NCBI GenBank assembly: GCA_006508105.1
Contig: QKPP01000059.1
Span: forward strand, 1 to 64,000
Length of the DNA: 64,000 bases
Reading direction: 5' to 3'
From: Myxococcales bacterium FL481
Lineage (GTDB): Bacteria > Myxococcota_A > Polyangia > Nannocystales > Nannocystaceae
This document shows, piece by piece, positions 7,781 through 17,759 of this stretch (positions are counted from its first letter, which is position 1; each line of letters opens with the position of its first letter). The notes under the pieces were generated by a model. The model made no database searches. It was not told where the DNA came from and was given only the letters and a program-made list of their open reading frames with translations. The position numbers and the translations under genes were made by a program.

Positions 7781-10621
7781 CTACACCGTGACCCGCCGCC
7801 GTCCCCACGTGATCCGTCGCAGCGCCAAGTCGAGGACAAACAACGGCAGCGTCAGCCCCCACAACACCATCGGCCATAGCGGAGTGTCTTTCGTCCGCCC
7901 GCTCGCCTGCCCGGGCCGCTTGACCAGCGCCTCCACATCGGCGAGCGGTTCGAGGGCCAAAGGCATCGCTCGGGCCAGTTCGATGGGTCCTGGCAACAGC
8001 TCCGCGGGGTACGGAATCGAGAGTTGAGTCACCGCCTGCGCGGCGAGCCGAGCTGGCTCGACGCTGCGGTCGAAGAGTCGGGCGCGAAACAGTCGCTGAC
8101 CGGCCTCGATGCCGTGCAGGCGCGCAACGTAGCGACCGGGGGCCGTGAGACGCAACGGCACCGCGCGACGGTGCATCGCGTCGTCTGCCTCGCGCGAGAG
8201 GTCCACGATCTCCAGCTCGCCGTGCAGTCCGTTGGCGAATCCGCTGACCGCGTCGACGTCGACCACCGCTTCGAACGCGCCGGGCCGCTCGCCGGGCTGA
8301 ATCTCGATGCTCGCTCCGCCGACCGAGGCTTTCCCTTGACGCATTGTGTCGCGAGCCAACTGGCTCCACAGTTTGGGAAACCCCGACCACAGCAGCCATC
8401 GACTCGCCCAACGCGGCTTCGCGTCGCTGGCGAAGGCCAGGGTCCGACCCAGTCCACTACGTCCGCGAACCAGCAGGTCGTCGCCGTTTTGCGTGCGTAA
8501 CAACGTCTCGGTTCGCGGTTTGGCATCGATGGGGATCAGGCCGGCAAGCCCCGGAGCCCGACCGAAGTCGATGCCGCGCAGGGCCTGGACCGATTTGTGG
8601 ACCCGGGCGAAGTGCTGCTGTTCGACCACGGCGTTGCGCGAGACCTCACGAGTCTCGCGCGAGAAGATGCGAGGCACGTCGGTCCCGTCTTGGGAAAAGT
8701 AGTAGCGGCCGCGGCCTTGGCTGGCGATGCGAGACAGCAGTTCTTTGCCCGCGCCTTCACCGACACCGACGGTCGAAACGGTGATATCCGACGAGCGCAT
8801 ATCGTGGAGCAAACTGGCGATGCCCCGCTCCGGGGACTGACCGTCGCTGAGCAAAATGACGTGCTTGACGAGGGCCCGCGACCCCGAAAGCTGGAGGTAG
8901 GCCTCGCGCAAGGCGGGGAGAACATTGGTGCCGCCACCCGCGGTGAGCCGCGCGATGTCGGACGAGATCCGGATCCGGTTGGCCGCCCGTTGCAGCCGTA
9001 CGAGCACGTGAGCGCGAGAGTCAAATGCGATTACCCCGATCTCGTCCGCCGGGTCCAGCGTCCGGGCGGTGAGCCGAGCGGCTTCCTTGACGAGATCGAG
9101 TTTGTCTTGGCTCGACATCGACCCGCTCTTGTCGATCACCAGCATCAGCGCCAGCGTCGGTTCCTCTCGCTGTCGTTCGCCCTCGAAGCGCACGGGCAAG
9201 ATGCTCTCGATCGGCGTGTTCTTCCATCCGCCCACGCCGAAGGCGTGTTCCCCCCCGACCATGGCGAAGCCGCCGCCTTGCTCGCGCACGTACTCGACAA
9301 TGGCCCGCTGTTGGTCCGTCGACACGGCTCGAGCCGGGATGTCGGAGAACACCACCAGGTCGTATCCCGCGAGCGCCGCGGTCTCGGTGGGCAAGCTCGC
9401 GGCGGAGCGATCATCGACATCGAGATGGTCGGCTCGCAACGCTCGGACCAACGCTTGGGACCCGTCGCTGCCGACGTGGAGGACGCGCGGGCGACCACGG
9501 ATCTCGCCCGCCGTGGCTCCATGATCGTTGTCGGGCCGGTCGTTGGCGACGCCACGAATCGAGCTGGGGTCGAGCTCGGCCCGAAACAACACCGGTCCGG
9601 CCGCGAGCAGGCGAGCGGGTACCCGCACTTGGTTTTCGCCCGCGCGCAGCTGCACATCGATCGCGGGCATCAGTTCGTTGGGCTGCCCGTTTTGCGTGAC
9701 CCGCAGGCTCGCGCTGGCGGTCGCACTCGACTCGATGTCCACGATGAGATCGATCGTTTGCCCGATTCGCAGCGTGTTGGGCAGGTGCATGCCGGTGATG
9801 GCCACGTCCTCTTTCGCGGCCGGCTCGAGAGATTCAAACCGGATGGTGACGTCGCGTTGCTCGAGCTCGGCCAACGAGGCGGCGAGGGCTTGCCGTTCTC
9901 GACGGTCGCCAGCTCCATCGGTGCACAGCACGAAGACCGGTTCCGTGTCGGGGTCGACCACGGCGTGGGCGAGCGCCAATGCTTCGGCGTGATGGCTCGC
10001 CAGCGGCGTCGCCGACGGGTGGATGTGCAGGTCTTGCGGGGGGTCCGCGTGGAGGTCATAGGCGCGTGCCGACTCGGCGTAGGTGACCAGCCGGATCCGC
10101 GTGCGGTCTTGGGGATCGACGCCGTCTTCGATCTCTTCTTCGCTCAACCGCTGGGCCTGGCGAACCAGCTGCCGCACCCGGGCGAGCGCTTCGGGTGACA
10201 CCGAGGCCGACGTATCGACCACAAACACCACTGTTTTGCCCCGCATCGGCGTGAGCAGACTCGGCCACGCCACGGCCAAGCCCAGCGATGCGAGGACCAA
10301 GGCGCGCAGCACCGTGTTGGTGGCGATTTGCCGGTTCCGCTGGTCGACCAGGCTGCGGGTGGCCATCCACACGAGAAACGGGACGGTGCCGGCGGGGATG
10401 AGCCACGCCAGATGCGGCTGGGCGAAGCGAACCTGGGCGGTGGAACTCGCGTTCATGAACGCGGTGAGGAGGGCGGGCGCGGGGACGTGCCAAGGTGGGC
10501 TGGGGCCGAGCCACTGGTAGGCGGCCCCCGCAAGGCCGACACTGGCGACGAGGACGATCAGGCCCGAAAGCCAAGCGGGCATGCGGGCGGTGGCTCGCGC
10601 GGCCATCGACGGCTGACTCAT
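7781..10621 (-). CDS. Membrane protein with two VWA-type domains flanking a GATase1-like domain
   Basis: N-terminal TM helices, VVFVVDTSASVS (first MIDAS), VLHVGSDGSQALVRALRADHLDVDDR...YDLVVFSD...GGGFAMVGGEHAFG (GATase-like), LALMLVIDKSGSMSSQDKLDLVKEAA (second MIDAS), C-terminal TM helix. Confidence 0.88.
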   Translation of the reverse strand: MSQPSMAARATARMPAWLSGLIVLVASVGLAGAAYQWLGPSPPWHVPAPALLTAFMNASSTAQVRFAQPHLAWLIPAGTVPFLVWMATRSLVDQRNRQIATNTVLRALVLASLGLAVAWPSLLTPMRGKTVVFVVDTSASVSPEALARVRQLVRQAQRLSEEEIEDGVDPQDRTRIRLVTYAESARAYDLHADPPQDLHIHPSATPLASHHAEALALAHAVVDPDTEPVFVLCTDGAGDRRERQALAASLAELEQRDVTIRFESLEPAAKEDVAITGMHLPNTLRIGQTIDLIVDIESSATASASLRVTQNGQPNELMPAIDVQLRAGENQVRVPARLLAAGPVLFRAELDPSSIRGVANDRPDNDHGATAGEIRGRPRVLHVGSDGSQALVRALRADHLDVDDRSAASLPTETAALAGYDLVVFSDIPARAVSTDQQRAIVEYVREQGGGFAMVGGEHAFGVGGWKNTPIESILPVRFEGERQREEPTLALMLVIDKSGSMSSQDKLDLVKEAARLTARTLDPADEIGVIAFDSRAHVLVRLQRAANRIRISSDIARLTAGGGTNVLPALREAYLQLSGSRALVKHVILLSDGQSPERGIASLLHDMRSSDITVSTVGVGEGAGKELLSRIASQGRGRYYFSQDGTDVPRIFSRETREVSRNAVVEQQHFARVHKSVQALRGIDFGRAPGLAGLIPIDAKPRTETLLRTQNGDDLLVRGRSGLGRTLAFASDAKPRWASRWLLWSGFPKLWSQLARDTMRQGKASVGGASIEIQPGERPGAFEAVVDVDAVSGFANGLHGELEIVDLSREADDAMHRRAVPLRLTAPGRYVARLHGIEAGQRLFRARLFDRSVEPARLAAQAVTQLSIPYPAELLPGPIELARAMPLALEPLADVEALVKRPGQASGRTKDTPLWPMVLWGLTLPLFVLDLALRRITWGRRRVTV

Positions 10622-12543
10622 ACCGTCCGCCTTCGATGGTACGTGCCCCACTCTCCCAACAGCACGGCAAGCGCGAGCCCAACCGCCAAGACCCAGAGTG
10701 GATCGTCGCGGACCGGCACCGGATCCGGCGACTCGCCGGCTAACGCCGGCCCGAGGGCGGCCGCGTCGATCGTCGGGCGCAGATCCGACGCCGCCGGGTC
10801 GGCCAGGTTCGCCGCGACCTCGGCCTGGTGTCCCTCCGCCGTTTGCAGCCGGTAGACCCCAGGGGAGTCGACCCGGAAACGGATCGTGCCTTGAACGGTC
10901 GTCGCTTCGGCCACGGTGCCGTCGGGTGCCAGGACGTTCACGGTGGTGCGATCCGTCACCTCGAGACCGACTTGCGCGGTGTCGACGGTCTGTGCGGCAC
11001 CGGTGGTGACCGCGGCCACAAACCCGGGGGACCGACGGTGAAAGTGATCGATCGCGTTGGCCAACAGGACGGGAAACGCCACGCGTAGCGGCAGGTCGGA
11101 CGCGCGTGGATCGAACCCGATCGCCAATAGCCTGGACTCGGTGTCGCGTAGCACGGCGATCGGCTCGCCGAGATGGCGCAGCAGCGGCACGTCGCCCGGC
11201 TCGAGTCGAAACGCCGTGGCGCGATGCATATTGACGTCTTTGAGGACCACGTCGCGCAAAATGGGGTGCGAACGCTCGATTTCGGTAATCCGAGGTCGCT
11301 TGATGGTGCGCAGCGGCATCACGGGGACCGGGCTGTCCTCGCGTCGATGGGGATCGAACACGATCAGCGCGGTGTCGGGGAGGCGCTCGGGGAGCGGGCG
11401 GTCGCCGACGTCGTAGACGACGACGTCCGCGGTTGCGATGGCGGATTCCTCCGGGCCGCCGCGTTCGGGAGGGAGCGCAGTGAGGCGGACGTGATCTTCG
11501 AGGCTGAGCAGGGCGGCCTCCAAGAACAAGTCGGTACCGTCGGAGACCAGCACCACGTGGACCGGGCGGGTCGGGGGGACGACCGCGTACGCTCGGTCGT
11601 CGACCCGCAGTCCGGCGTGGGGCCCCGTGTGGCGCAGCTCGGCCTCGAGCCGTCCGTGCGCGACATCGAGATCGAAAAAGACCTCGTGTACGGGCTCCTC
11701 GGGGGGCAGCTCGAGGGGCCGGGCGATCAGGTCGACGTCGTTGCTGCGCACGACGAGCGTGGTCTCGACGGTCTGATCGGAGAAATTTTGCACCTGCGCG
11801 AGCAATTCAACCCGCGCCCGATCGAACGGGTAGCGTCGCGCGGCGAAGCTAGTGATGGCCACATTCGGCGCGTCGCCGCTCACCGTCGCCACCGAGCACG
11901 CTACATCGGGTCGACACCATGACAAGGCGGTTTGGTCGCGTGACGCCAAGGCCAGGTCGGAGACGATGACCACGCGCGGGTTGGGTTGCCCGGCGAGGGC
12001 GTGGCGCGCCAGCGCGATCGCGGCTTCGAGATCCCCATCGCTCGCCTCTGGCCGGAGCGGATCGAGCCACCGGGTGGTGGGGTGATGACTCAGCGGGACG
12101 GGGACCCGAGGGCGCGCCCCGGCGAAGACCACCATGCCGCGGTCCCGGGGTCCGAGGGTGGCGAGTTCGGCCTGCGTGCGCCCGATCGCGGCCTGGAGCC
12201 GGGTTTCGGAGCTCTCCGGATCGGTCGCGCCCATGCTGGCGGATCCATCGAGCACGACCGCCAGCGTTTCGGGCTCGTCCACCCACGTCGACGGCCGGGG
12301 ATCACCGAGGGCGAAGCAGACGAATGCCACCACGGCGAGCTGAACCAGCCACGAGGCGACGCGTCGCAAGCGTCGCCAGATCCGACGGCTTTCGGACTCT
12401 CGCGCGACTTGTTGCCACAACGCGGCGAAGGGGACGACCAGCTCCCGTCGACGCATTCGCAGCAGATACAAGCCAGTGATCGCCATGGTTGCCGCGCCGA
12501 ACACCGCGGCGATTTGCACCAGCGATAGGCCCGTAAAGGTCAT
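10618..12543 (-). CDS. BatA N-terminal/VWA domain membrane protein (aerotolerance-type)
   Basis: ATMAITGLYLLRMRRRELVVPFAALWQQVARESESRRIWRRLRR (BatA-type N-terminus), LAVVLDGSASMGATDP (MIDAS), C-terminal TM helix. Confidence 0.88.
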   Translation of the reverse strand: MTFTGLSLVQIAAVFGAATMAITGLYLLRMRRRELVVPFAALWQQVARESESRRIWRRLRRVASWLVQLAVVAFVCFALGDPRPSTWVDEPETLAVVLDGSASMGATDPESSETRLQAAIGRTQAELATLGPRDRGMVVFAGARPRVPVPLSHHPTTRWLDPLRPEASDGDLEAAIALARHALAGQPNPRVVIVSDLALASRDQTALSWCRPDVACSVATVSGDAPNVAITSFAARRYPFDRARVELLAQVQNFSDQTVETTLVVRSNDVDLIARPLELPPEEPVHEVFFDLDVAHGRLEAELRHTGPHAGLRVDDRAYAVVPPTRPVHVVLVSDGTDLFLEAALLSLEDHVRLTALPPERGGPEESAIATADVVVYDVGDRPLPERLPDTALIVFDPHRREDSPVPVMPLRTIKRPRITEIERSHPILRDVVLKDVNMHRATAFRLEPGDVPLLRHLGEPIAVLRDTESRLLAIGFDPRASDLPLRVAFPVLLANAIDHFHRRSPGFVAAVTTGAAQTVDTAQVGLEVTDRTTVNVLAPDGTVAEATTVQGTIRFRVDSPGVYRLQTAEGHQAEVAANLADPAASDLRPTIDAAALGPALAGESPDPVPVRDDPLWVLAVGLALAVLLGEWGTYHRRRTV

Positions 12544-13484
12544 CGGAGTACGCCACCCGCCCGAAACATACGCAGGACCACGTCCTCGAACGGGTCGTCG
12601 ATTCGGGCCCGAAAATACGGGATCCGCGGCCCCGTTCCCGCTCGCCCCAGGGTCTGGCAGAAGCGCTCGTGGGCGTCATGGTAGGCGTCGAGTACCGAGG
12701 GTTTCAGTGTGACTTCGAATGCCTCCGATCCTTCGCAGTCGCGCAAGTTCACATCGCCACGCAACCCGCTTTGCCGCGGATCGGCTTCCACGGGGTCGAG
12801 TACCTGCACGCACACCACCTGGTGTTGACGGAATCGCAGCAGGTTGAGCCCGTCGAAGGCTCCGTCGAGGTCGTAGAAGTCGCTGATGACCACGGTGACT
12901 CCCGCTTGCGCCGATTCGGCGGCCACGCGGGCGCAGCCGGCTCGCAAGTCGGTGGGCCCGCCGCGTGGGGCCTGGCGCAGAAACTCGAATACGCGAAAGA
13001 TCCGGCCTTTGCCCCGCACCGCGGGGAGGGTCTCGTGGACGGCTCGACTCATGCACGAAAGGCCCACCCGGTCGAGACCGGCCAGCCCGACATAGGCCAG
13101 CGCGGCCGCGATCTTCTGGGCGTAAATCAGTTTGCCGGCCTCGCGCGTCGCCATCGAGTCGCTGACGTCCACAACGAGTCGAAGCGGGAGATCCTCGTCC
13201 TCGTCGAATAGCCGCACGAGGGTCTGACCCAGCCGGGCTTGGATATTCCAGTCGACGTTGCGAATGTCATCGCCGGCCGAGTACTCGCGATGGTCGGCAA
13301 ACTCGAGCCCGCTGCCGACTTTCCGAGTCTTGCGTTCTCCGCGTTGGCGCCCGCGAAGAAGCCGGCGGCTGACCACCGACAGCAACTCGAGTTGACGCAG
13401 GAACGACTCGTCAAACTGGTCGTCGCCGCTGCGACCGGACGCGGTCCGTCGGACCGCGCCGAACATGCGGGCGCGCAGACTCAA
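12540..13484 (-). CDS. DUF58 domain-containing protein (possible TTG start)
   Basis: GLEFADHREYSAGDDIRNVDWNIQARLGQTLVRLFDEDEDLPLRLVVDVSDSM is the DUF58 hallmark; located directly downstream of moxR. Confidence 0.92.
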   Translation of the reverse strand: MSLRARMFGAVRRTASGRSGDDQFDESFLRQLELLSVVSRRLLRGRQRGERKTRKVGSGLEFADHREYSAGDDIRNVDWNIQARLGQTLVRLFDEDEDLPLRLVVDVSDSMATREAGKLIYAQKIAAALAYVGLAGLDRVGLSCMSRAVHETLPAVRGKGRIFRVFEFLRQAPRGGPTDLRAGCARVAAESAQAGVTVVISDFYDLDGAFDGLNLLRFRQHQVVCVQVLDPVEADPRQSGLRGDVNLRDCEGSEAFEVTLKPSVLDAYHDAHERFCQTLGRAGTGPRIPYFRARIDDPFEDVVLRMFRAGGVLR

Positions 13485-14521
13485 TCGTCGACTCGCACGG
13501 TGCTCAGCACCTGATCCAAAATGTCATCGTGGGCGATCTGCTCGGCCTCGCCTTCGAAGTTCAAAATGACGCGGTGGCGCAAAGCGGGAATCGCTGTGGC
13601 GCGCACGTCGTCGACGCTGGGGCTGAGGCGACCTTGCATCGCGCAGCGGATCCGGGCGGCGATCAGCATCGCCTGGGCCCCGCGGGGGCTGCCGCCGAAG
13701 CGGACGTAGCGGCGGACAAGATCAGGGGCGTTGGGGTCGTCGGGATGGGTCGCCCGAAGCACGCGCACCACGTAGCGAGTCAGGCTCTTGGTGGTGGGAA
13801 TTCCCCGGACCAGGCGCTGCATCTCGAGCAGTCGCGGTCCTTCGAGCACAGCCGACGGCTCGGGCATCCGCTCGCCGGTGGTGAGGTCCAAAATCGCCAT
13901 CAGCTCGTCCTCGTTGGGGAAGTCGACGTGGATCTTGAGCATGAATCGGTCGAGTTGGGCTTCGGGAAGCGGGTAGGTGCCCTCTTGTTCGAGTGGGTTT
14001 TGCGTGGCGAGGACCAAAAACGGCGTCGGAAGTTCGCGGGTTTGCCCGCCGGCGGTGACTTGTCCCTCGGCCATCGCTTCGAGCAGGGCCGACTGGGTCT
14101 TGGGCGTGGCCCGATTGATCTCGTCGGCAAGCACGATGTTGGCGAAGACCGGTCCCGGTTGAAACTCGAGACGGCGTTCGAGCCCGCCGTCACCTTGCGT
14201 GAGGACCGACGTGCCGACAATGTCGGCCGGCATCAGATCTGGCGTGAATTGAATCCGGGAGAAACGTAGGGACACGGCCGCGGCCAGGGTGCGGATCAGC
14301 AGGGTCTTGCCGAGGCCGGGCACGCCCTCAAGCAACCCGTGTCCGCCGGCCAACAAACACGTCAAGATGCCCTCGACGACGCGCTTTTGGCCCACGACCG
14401 CGCCGGCGATGGCCTCGGTGAGCACGCCTAGGTCCTGGTTGAGTCGTTCGAGATCGGCTTGCGCGGTCGCGGGGGTCGGTTCCGCCACGTCCACGACCGA
14501 GGGAGCGGATGCAAGGCTCAT
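13481..14521 (-). CDS. MoxR-family AAA+ ATPase
   Basis: GHGLLEGVPGLGKTLLIRTLAAA (Walker A), RIQFTPDLMPADIVGT, IVLADEINRATPKTQSALLEAMAEGQVT, VLATQNPLEQEGTYPLPEAQLDRFMLK. Confidence 0.97.
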   Translation of the reverse strand: MSLASAPSVVDVAEPTPATAQADLERLNQDLGVLTEAIAGAVVGQKRVVEGILTCLLAGGHGLLEGVPGLGKTLLIRTLAAAVSLRFSRIQFTPDLMPADIVGTSVLTQGDGGLERRLEFQPGPVFANIVLADEINRATPKTQSALLEAMAEGQVTAGGQTRELPTPFLVLATQNPLEQEGTYPLPEAQLDRFMLKIHVDFPNEDELMAILDLTTGERMPEPSAVLEGPRLLEMQRLVRGIPTTKSLTRYVVRVLRATHPDDPNAPDLVRRYVRFGGSPRGAQAMLIAARIRCAMQGRLSPSVDDVRATAIPALRHRVILNFEGEAEQIAHDDILDQVLSTVRVDD

Positions 14522-16422
14522 GGATTCTCGTCTCGGGGTTGGATCATCTGAAAGTAGCGGCGAACCTGCCGGCGCTTGGCGGCCGGCAAAGTCTCGTCGT
14601 CGATGGCGCTTTGCGCAAACGCTCGGTAGTCGGTGTAGACCCGGCGATAGGCCTCGGTGGCGAAGCCTTGTTGACTCGCGTCGGCAATCACCTCCGCCCG
14701 CGTGGCACCGCGCCCCTCGTGCGGGGTGGCTTGATGGTCTCGGGCGCGAAACTGCTTGCCGGTGGCATCGCCGAGGCGGTTGTCGGAGCCCTCTCCGATG
14801 CCATGACTGGGCACCGATGAGGCCCGTTCGCTTTCGAGGTCGCCATCACCGAGGGATTCGCCTTCACCCCCGGGCGGCGCGGACGAGTCCTCTTCGAGCA
14901 GCACGGAGGGGTCTCCTCGGTCGTCGTCGCCCACGTCGCCCTCGATGAACATCGTCGGTTCGCCCCGCTCGCCCTTCTTTTTACCCTTGGCCGCCCGCGC
15001 GAATCGTTGCCGTTGCCGATCGCGTCGCCGGTTGTTGTCGTTTTGCTGCCCCGCGCGCCGCACCAGAGTCTTGGCTTGCTCCATGGCATCGCGGCCGCTG
15101 GACAGACGCCGGGCCTGCCGGGCCTTGCGAGCCGCGTCGCCGAGTCCCCGGCTCAGGTCGCGTTGTGCCTGTCGCCGCTTGGATGGCGAACGGTTCCCCT
15201 TCGTCGACGACCGGGCGTTGCGAGCCAGGCGGCGCAGACGTTCGAGTTCTCGCGCGGCGGCTTGCTCCCGCTCGTGTTGCCGGCGCAGCGCGTCCAGGCG
15301 GTCGCGTTGGCGTTTGAGTCGTCGCTCCTGCGCCGCTTGGTCCTCGGCTTGCTGGTTTTCCTCGCGCCGCAGTCGACGTTCGGCTTGCTCGAGTTGGGCG
15401 CGGGTGTCTTCGGCACCGCGCCGCGCCGCGGCCAAGCGGCGCTCGGCATCGGTTAGGGCGCGGTCCATCGCCTTGGCGGCGGCCGCGTCGGCCTCGCTGT
15501 CCGCAAACGCTTCATCGAGGCGTTCCGTCGCTTCCTCACCGCCCAGACGCGCCAACGCTTCGCCCGCGCGTTCGGTCGTGGCGTGCTCGGTGAAAGCTTC
15601 GGCGACTTGGCGCACGGCTTCCGCGAGCAGGGCGGGGTCTTCATCCACGCTCGCCTCGAATGCGGCCTCCGCCGCCAGTAGCTGTTGCTCGAGCTCCGCG
15701 AGGCGTTCAAGCGCCGCGGTGCGATCGAGCTCACCTCGCTCGAGCTTCGCCAATACACCGAGCATGTTCGATGCAACGAGGGCGACGTCTCCCTCCCCGG
15801 TCGACAAGGCACCCAGATCTCGTCGTAGCGGGGCGGAAAACGGGAGTCTGACGGGGGCCGGGCGTTCGTCAGCCTGGCTCTCGACGAGTGGCGGGGGGGC
15901 GGTGGGCGCCGGCTCGGTGCGCGGGGCGGGCATCGGAACAAGAAAGGCCAACGCTAACGCCAACCCGCTCGCGAAGTCACGAAGGTTGACGCGAGGGAGG
16001 TTCAGTCGGACCACCGGGCGAGCGTCGAGATCGGTCGAGGCCTCGCACGCGCTCGCCACCGCGGCTTGCATCCAGGCCGCCGTGGCCGGGTCGACTGGTT
16101 TGGGTTCCGCGGCGAACTCAAGCGCATTGCCGATCTGATCGTGCAGCCCGTAGTGCGCATCGAGCCGCCGGGCGTCCCCTCGCCAGTCGCGGGGCCGCCC
16201 ACTCGCCCAGGCGATGACTCCCACCACCGGCAGGACGGAGGCCATCGCCCACCACGGCGAGAGACTGGTGGCACGGATACCCACCACGCTGGCCGCGAGC
16301 AGTAGTAGTCCCGCCGGAAACGCGATGCGGTGGAGTTGTCCCACCGCATCGGCCACTCGCTCTCGGCGGCCCACCTTCGCCACGAGCTCGCGGAGGACGT
16401 CAACGTTGGGCGGCTCGTTCAT
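14518..16422 (-). CDS. DUF4175-like membrane-anchored, highly charged coiled-coil protein
   Basis: N-terminal TM helices, long Ala/Glu/Arg/Gln-rich coiled coil, C-terminal GFATEAYRRVYTDYRAFAQSAIDDETLPAAKRRQVRRYFQMIQPR. Confidence 0.75.
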   Translation of the reverse strand: MNEPPNVDVLRELVAKVGRRERVADAVGQLHRIAFPAGLLLLAASVVGIRATSLSPWWAMASVLPVVGVIAWASGRPRDWRGDARRLDAHYGLHDQIGNALEFAAEPKPVDPATAAWMQAAVASACEASTDLDARPVVRLNLPRVNLRDFASGLALALAFLVPMPAPRTEPAPTAPPPLVESQADERPAPVRLPFSAPLRRDLGALSTGEGDVALVASNMLGVLAKLERGELDRTAALERLAELEQQLLAAEAAFEASVDEDPALLAEAVRQVAEAFTEHATTERAGEALARLGGEEATERLDEAFADSEADAAAAKAMDRALTDAERRLAAARRGAEDTRAQLEQAERRLRREENQQAEDQAAQERRLKRQRDRLDALRRQHEREQAAARELERLRRLARNARSSTKGNRSPSKRRQAQRDLSRGLGDAARKARQARRLSSGRDAMEQAKTLVRRAGQQNDNNRRRDRQRQRFARAAKGKKKGERGEPTMFIEGDVGDDDRGDPSVLLEEDSSAPPGGEGESLGDGDLESERASSVPSHGIGEGSDNRLGDATGKQFRARDHQATPHEGRGATRAEVIADASQQGFATEAYRRVYTDYRAFAQSAIDDETLPAAKRRQVRRYFQMIQPRDENP

Positions 16423-17759
16423 GGGGCGCGATGCCCCGCGGCCGAAGCACGGCTCGATTCAGGGGTGTTCGGGGCGACCGACGACAGGGTGGCCCAGCCG
16501 AGACGGCGTAACCCGGTGGCGTCGACGTGCGGCGCGAACTGACTCGCGTACAGCACCTCATGCTCACGCCGCTCGACCACCACCTCCCCCAGCCCTCGGT
16601 TCGTCAGATAGGCTCGGAACAGTGGGGCGAACTCCTCGGCATCCTCGCGTGAGTCCCAAGCGATCAACCCGATCACGACCGGCGTGACGTCCGGGTCTTG
16701 GTGTCGCTCGAGGGCCACGAAGCGGTCGCCGCCCCAGCCCGACGCGGCGGCGCGCGCCTTGGTCGGGGGCAGGTCCTCGGCGAGCATGGCCAGCAAGTCC
16801 GCCTCGCCGAGCTCGTCTTGCCAGACCACGTCGAAGTCGGGCAGGTGCTGCTCGAGCGTGGCGGTGTCCACCGACACCTCATGGGCCGCTTCTCGCGAGA
16901 CCAACTTGTCAACGTGGAGCATCTGCTCGGTCGTCGTCGGCGGCCGGCGATACAGCTCATCCACCGCCGCCCAGCCCTGGCTTCGCGCCAGGGCCAAGAT
17001 CGTCGCGGTCCCGTCGGCGTAGGGCATCTGCATCATGCGCGCGAGCGTGGGGTAGGCGACGAGAGACCCGCCGATGCCGAGGGTTTGGTCGCGCATCGCG
17101 AGCAGTACGCGATCGGAGATGCCCGCCGGGCCGGCCTCTCCGGCGCGCCAGCTCAAGTAGGCCGCTTGCGCGTCGCCCTCGACCAGAAAACTCAATGCGG
17201 CGTCGCGCTCCGAGTGTCCTCGGTGGGGCTGTTGCAGCGCTTCGAGATCGAAGTGCATGTCTTGCAGCCCGTGCACGATTTCATGGCCCACGACCATGGC
17301 CAACATGGCACGGGGGACGAAATCGCCGATCAGCAGCACGTCGCGCTTCGGGTCGTAGATGCCGAGCACGCCATCTTGGTACAGGTCCAGCAACACCTGT
17401 TCCATCTCGGCGCCCAGTGGAATGACGCCAAGAGCGGCGCTGATTCGACCCATCAGTTGGGTTTCTTCGGGCGTGAAGTCCTCGTACATCGACTCACGCA
17501 CGAACGTGCGGACCCCCTGTCGGTCGATGAGCTCCACGCGGACCGGTGCATTGGGCTGCAGCTCCCGCGCGGCGGCGACTCCCGCGAGGATCTTTCGTGT
17601 CGTCGCCTCGGTCTCGGCGAGAAACTGGTCCCGTTGCGAGGGCGTCGCTGGCGGCGTGGACCCCGAGGTCGGCTCGGGGGCGGTTGGCTCGGACGTCGGG
17701 GGGCTGGCGAGCCCCACGGCGAGGGTCCACGTGCCTATCCACGGAACGATATTTGGCAC
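16419..17759 (-). CDS. Putative exported HEXXH metallopeptidase-like protein, first gene of the MoxR/VWA operon
   Basis: Signal-peptide-like N-terminus; MLAMVVGHEIVHGLQDMHFDLEALQ (HEIVH); stop overlaps start of next gene by 4 bp. Confidence 0.75.
   Translation of the reverse strand: MPNIVPWIGTWTLAVGLASPPTSEPTAPEPTSGSTPPATPSQRDQFLAETEATTRKILAGVAAARELQPNAPVRVELIDRQGVRTFVRESMYEDFTPEETQLMGRISAALGVIPLGAEMEQVLLDLYQDGVLGIYDPKRDVLLIGDFVPRAMLAMVVGHEIVHGLQDMHFDLEALQQPHRGHSERDAALSFLVEGDAQAAYLSWRAGEAGPAGISDRVLLAMRDQTLGIGGSLVAYPTLARMMQMPYADGTATILALARSQGWAAVDELYRRPPTTTEQMLHVDKLVSREAAHEVSVDTATLEQHLPDFDVVWQDELGEADLLAMLAEDLPPTKARAAASGWGGDRFVALERHQDPDVTPVVIGLIAWDSREDAEEFAPLFRAYLTNRGLGEVVVERREHEVLYASQFAPHVDATGLRRLGWATLSSVAPNTPESSRASAAGHRAP

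Noticed and set aside
8597-10198. 533-aa plus-strand ORF antisense to the VWA gene
   Set aside because: The minus-strand frame has clear TM and VWA motifs; the antisense ORF is H/R/G-rich low complexity, a common artefact in high-GC DNA.
14945-16138. 397-aa Ser/Arg-rich plus-strand ORF
   Set aside because: Mirror of the Ala/Glu/Arg coiled coil on the other strand; pure antisense composition effect.
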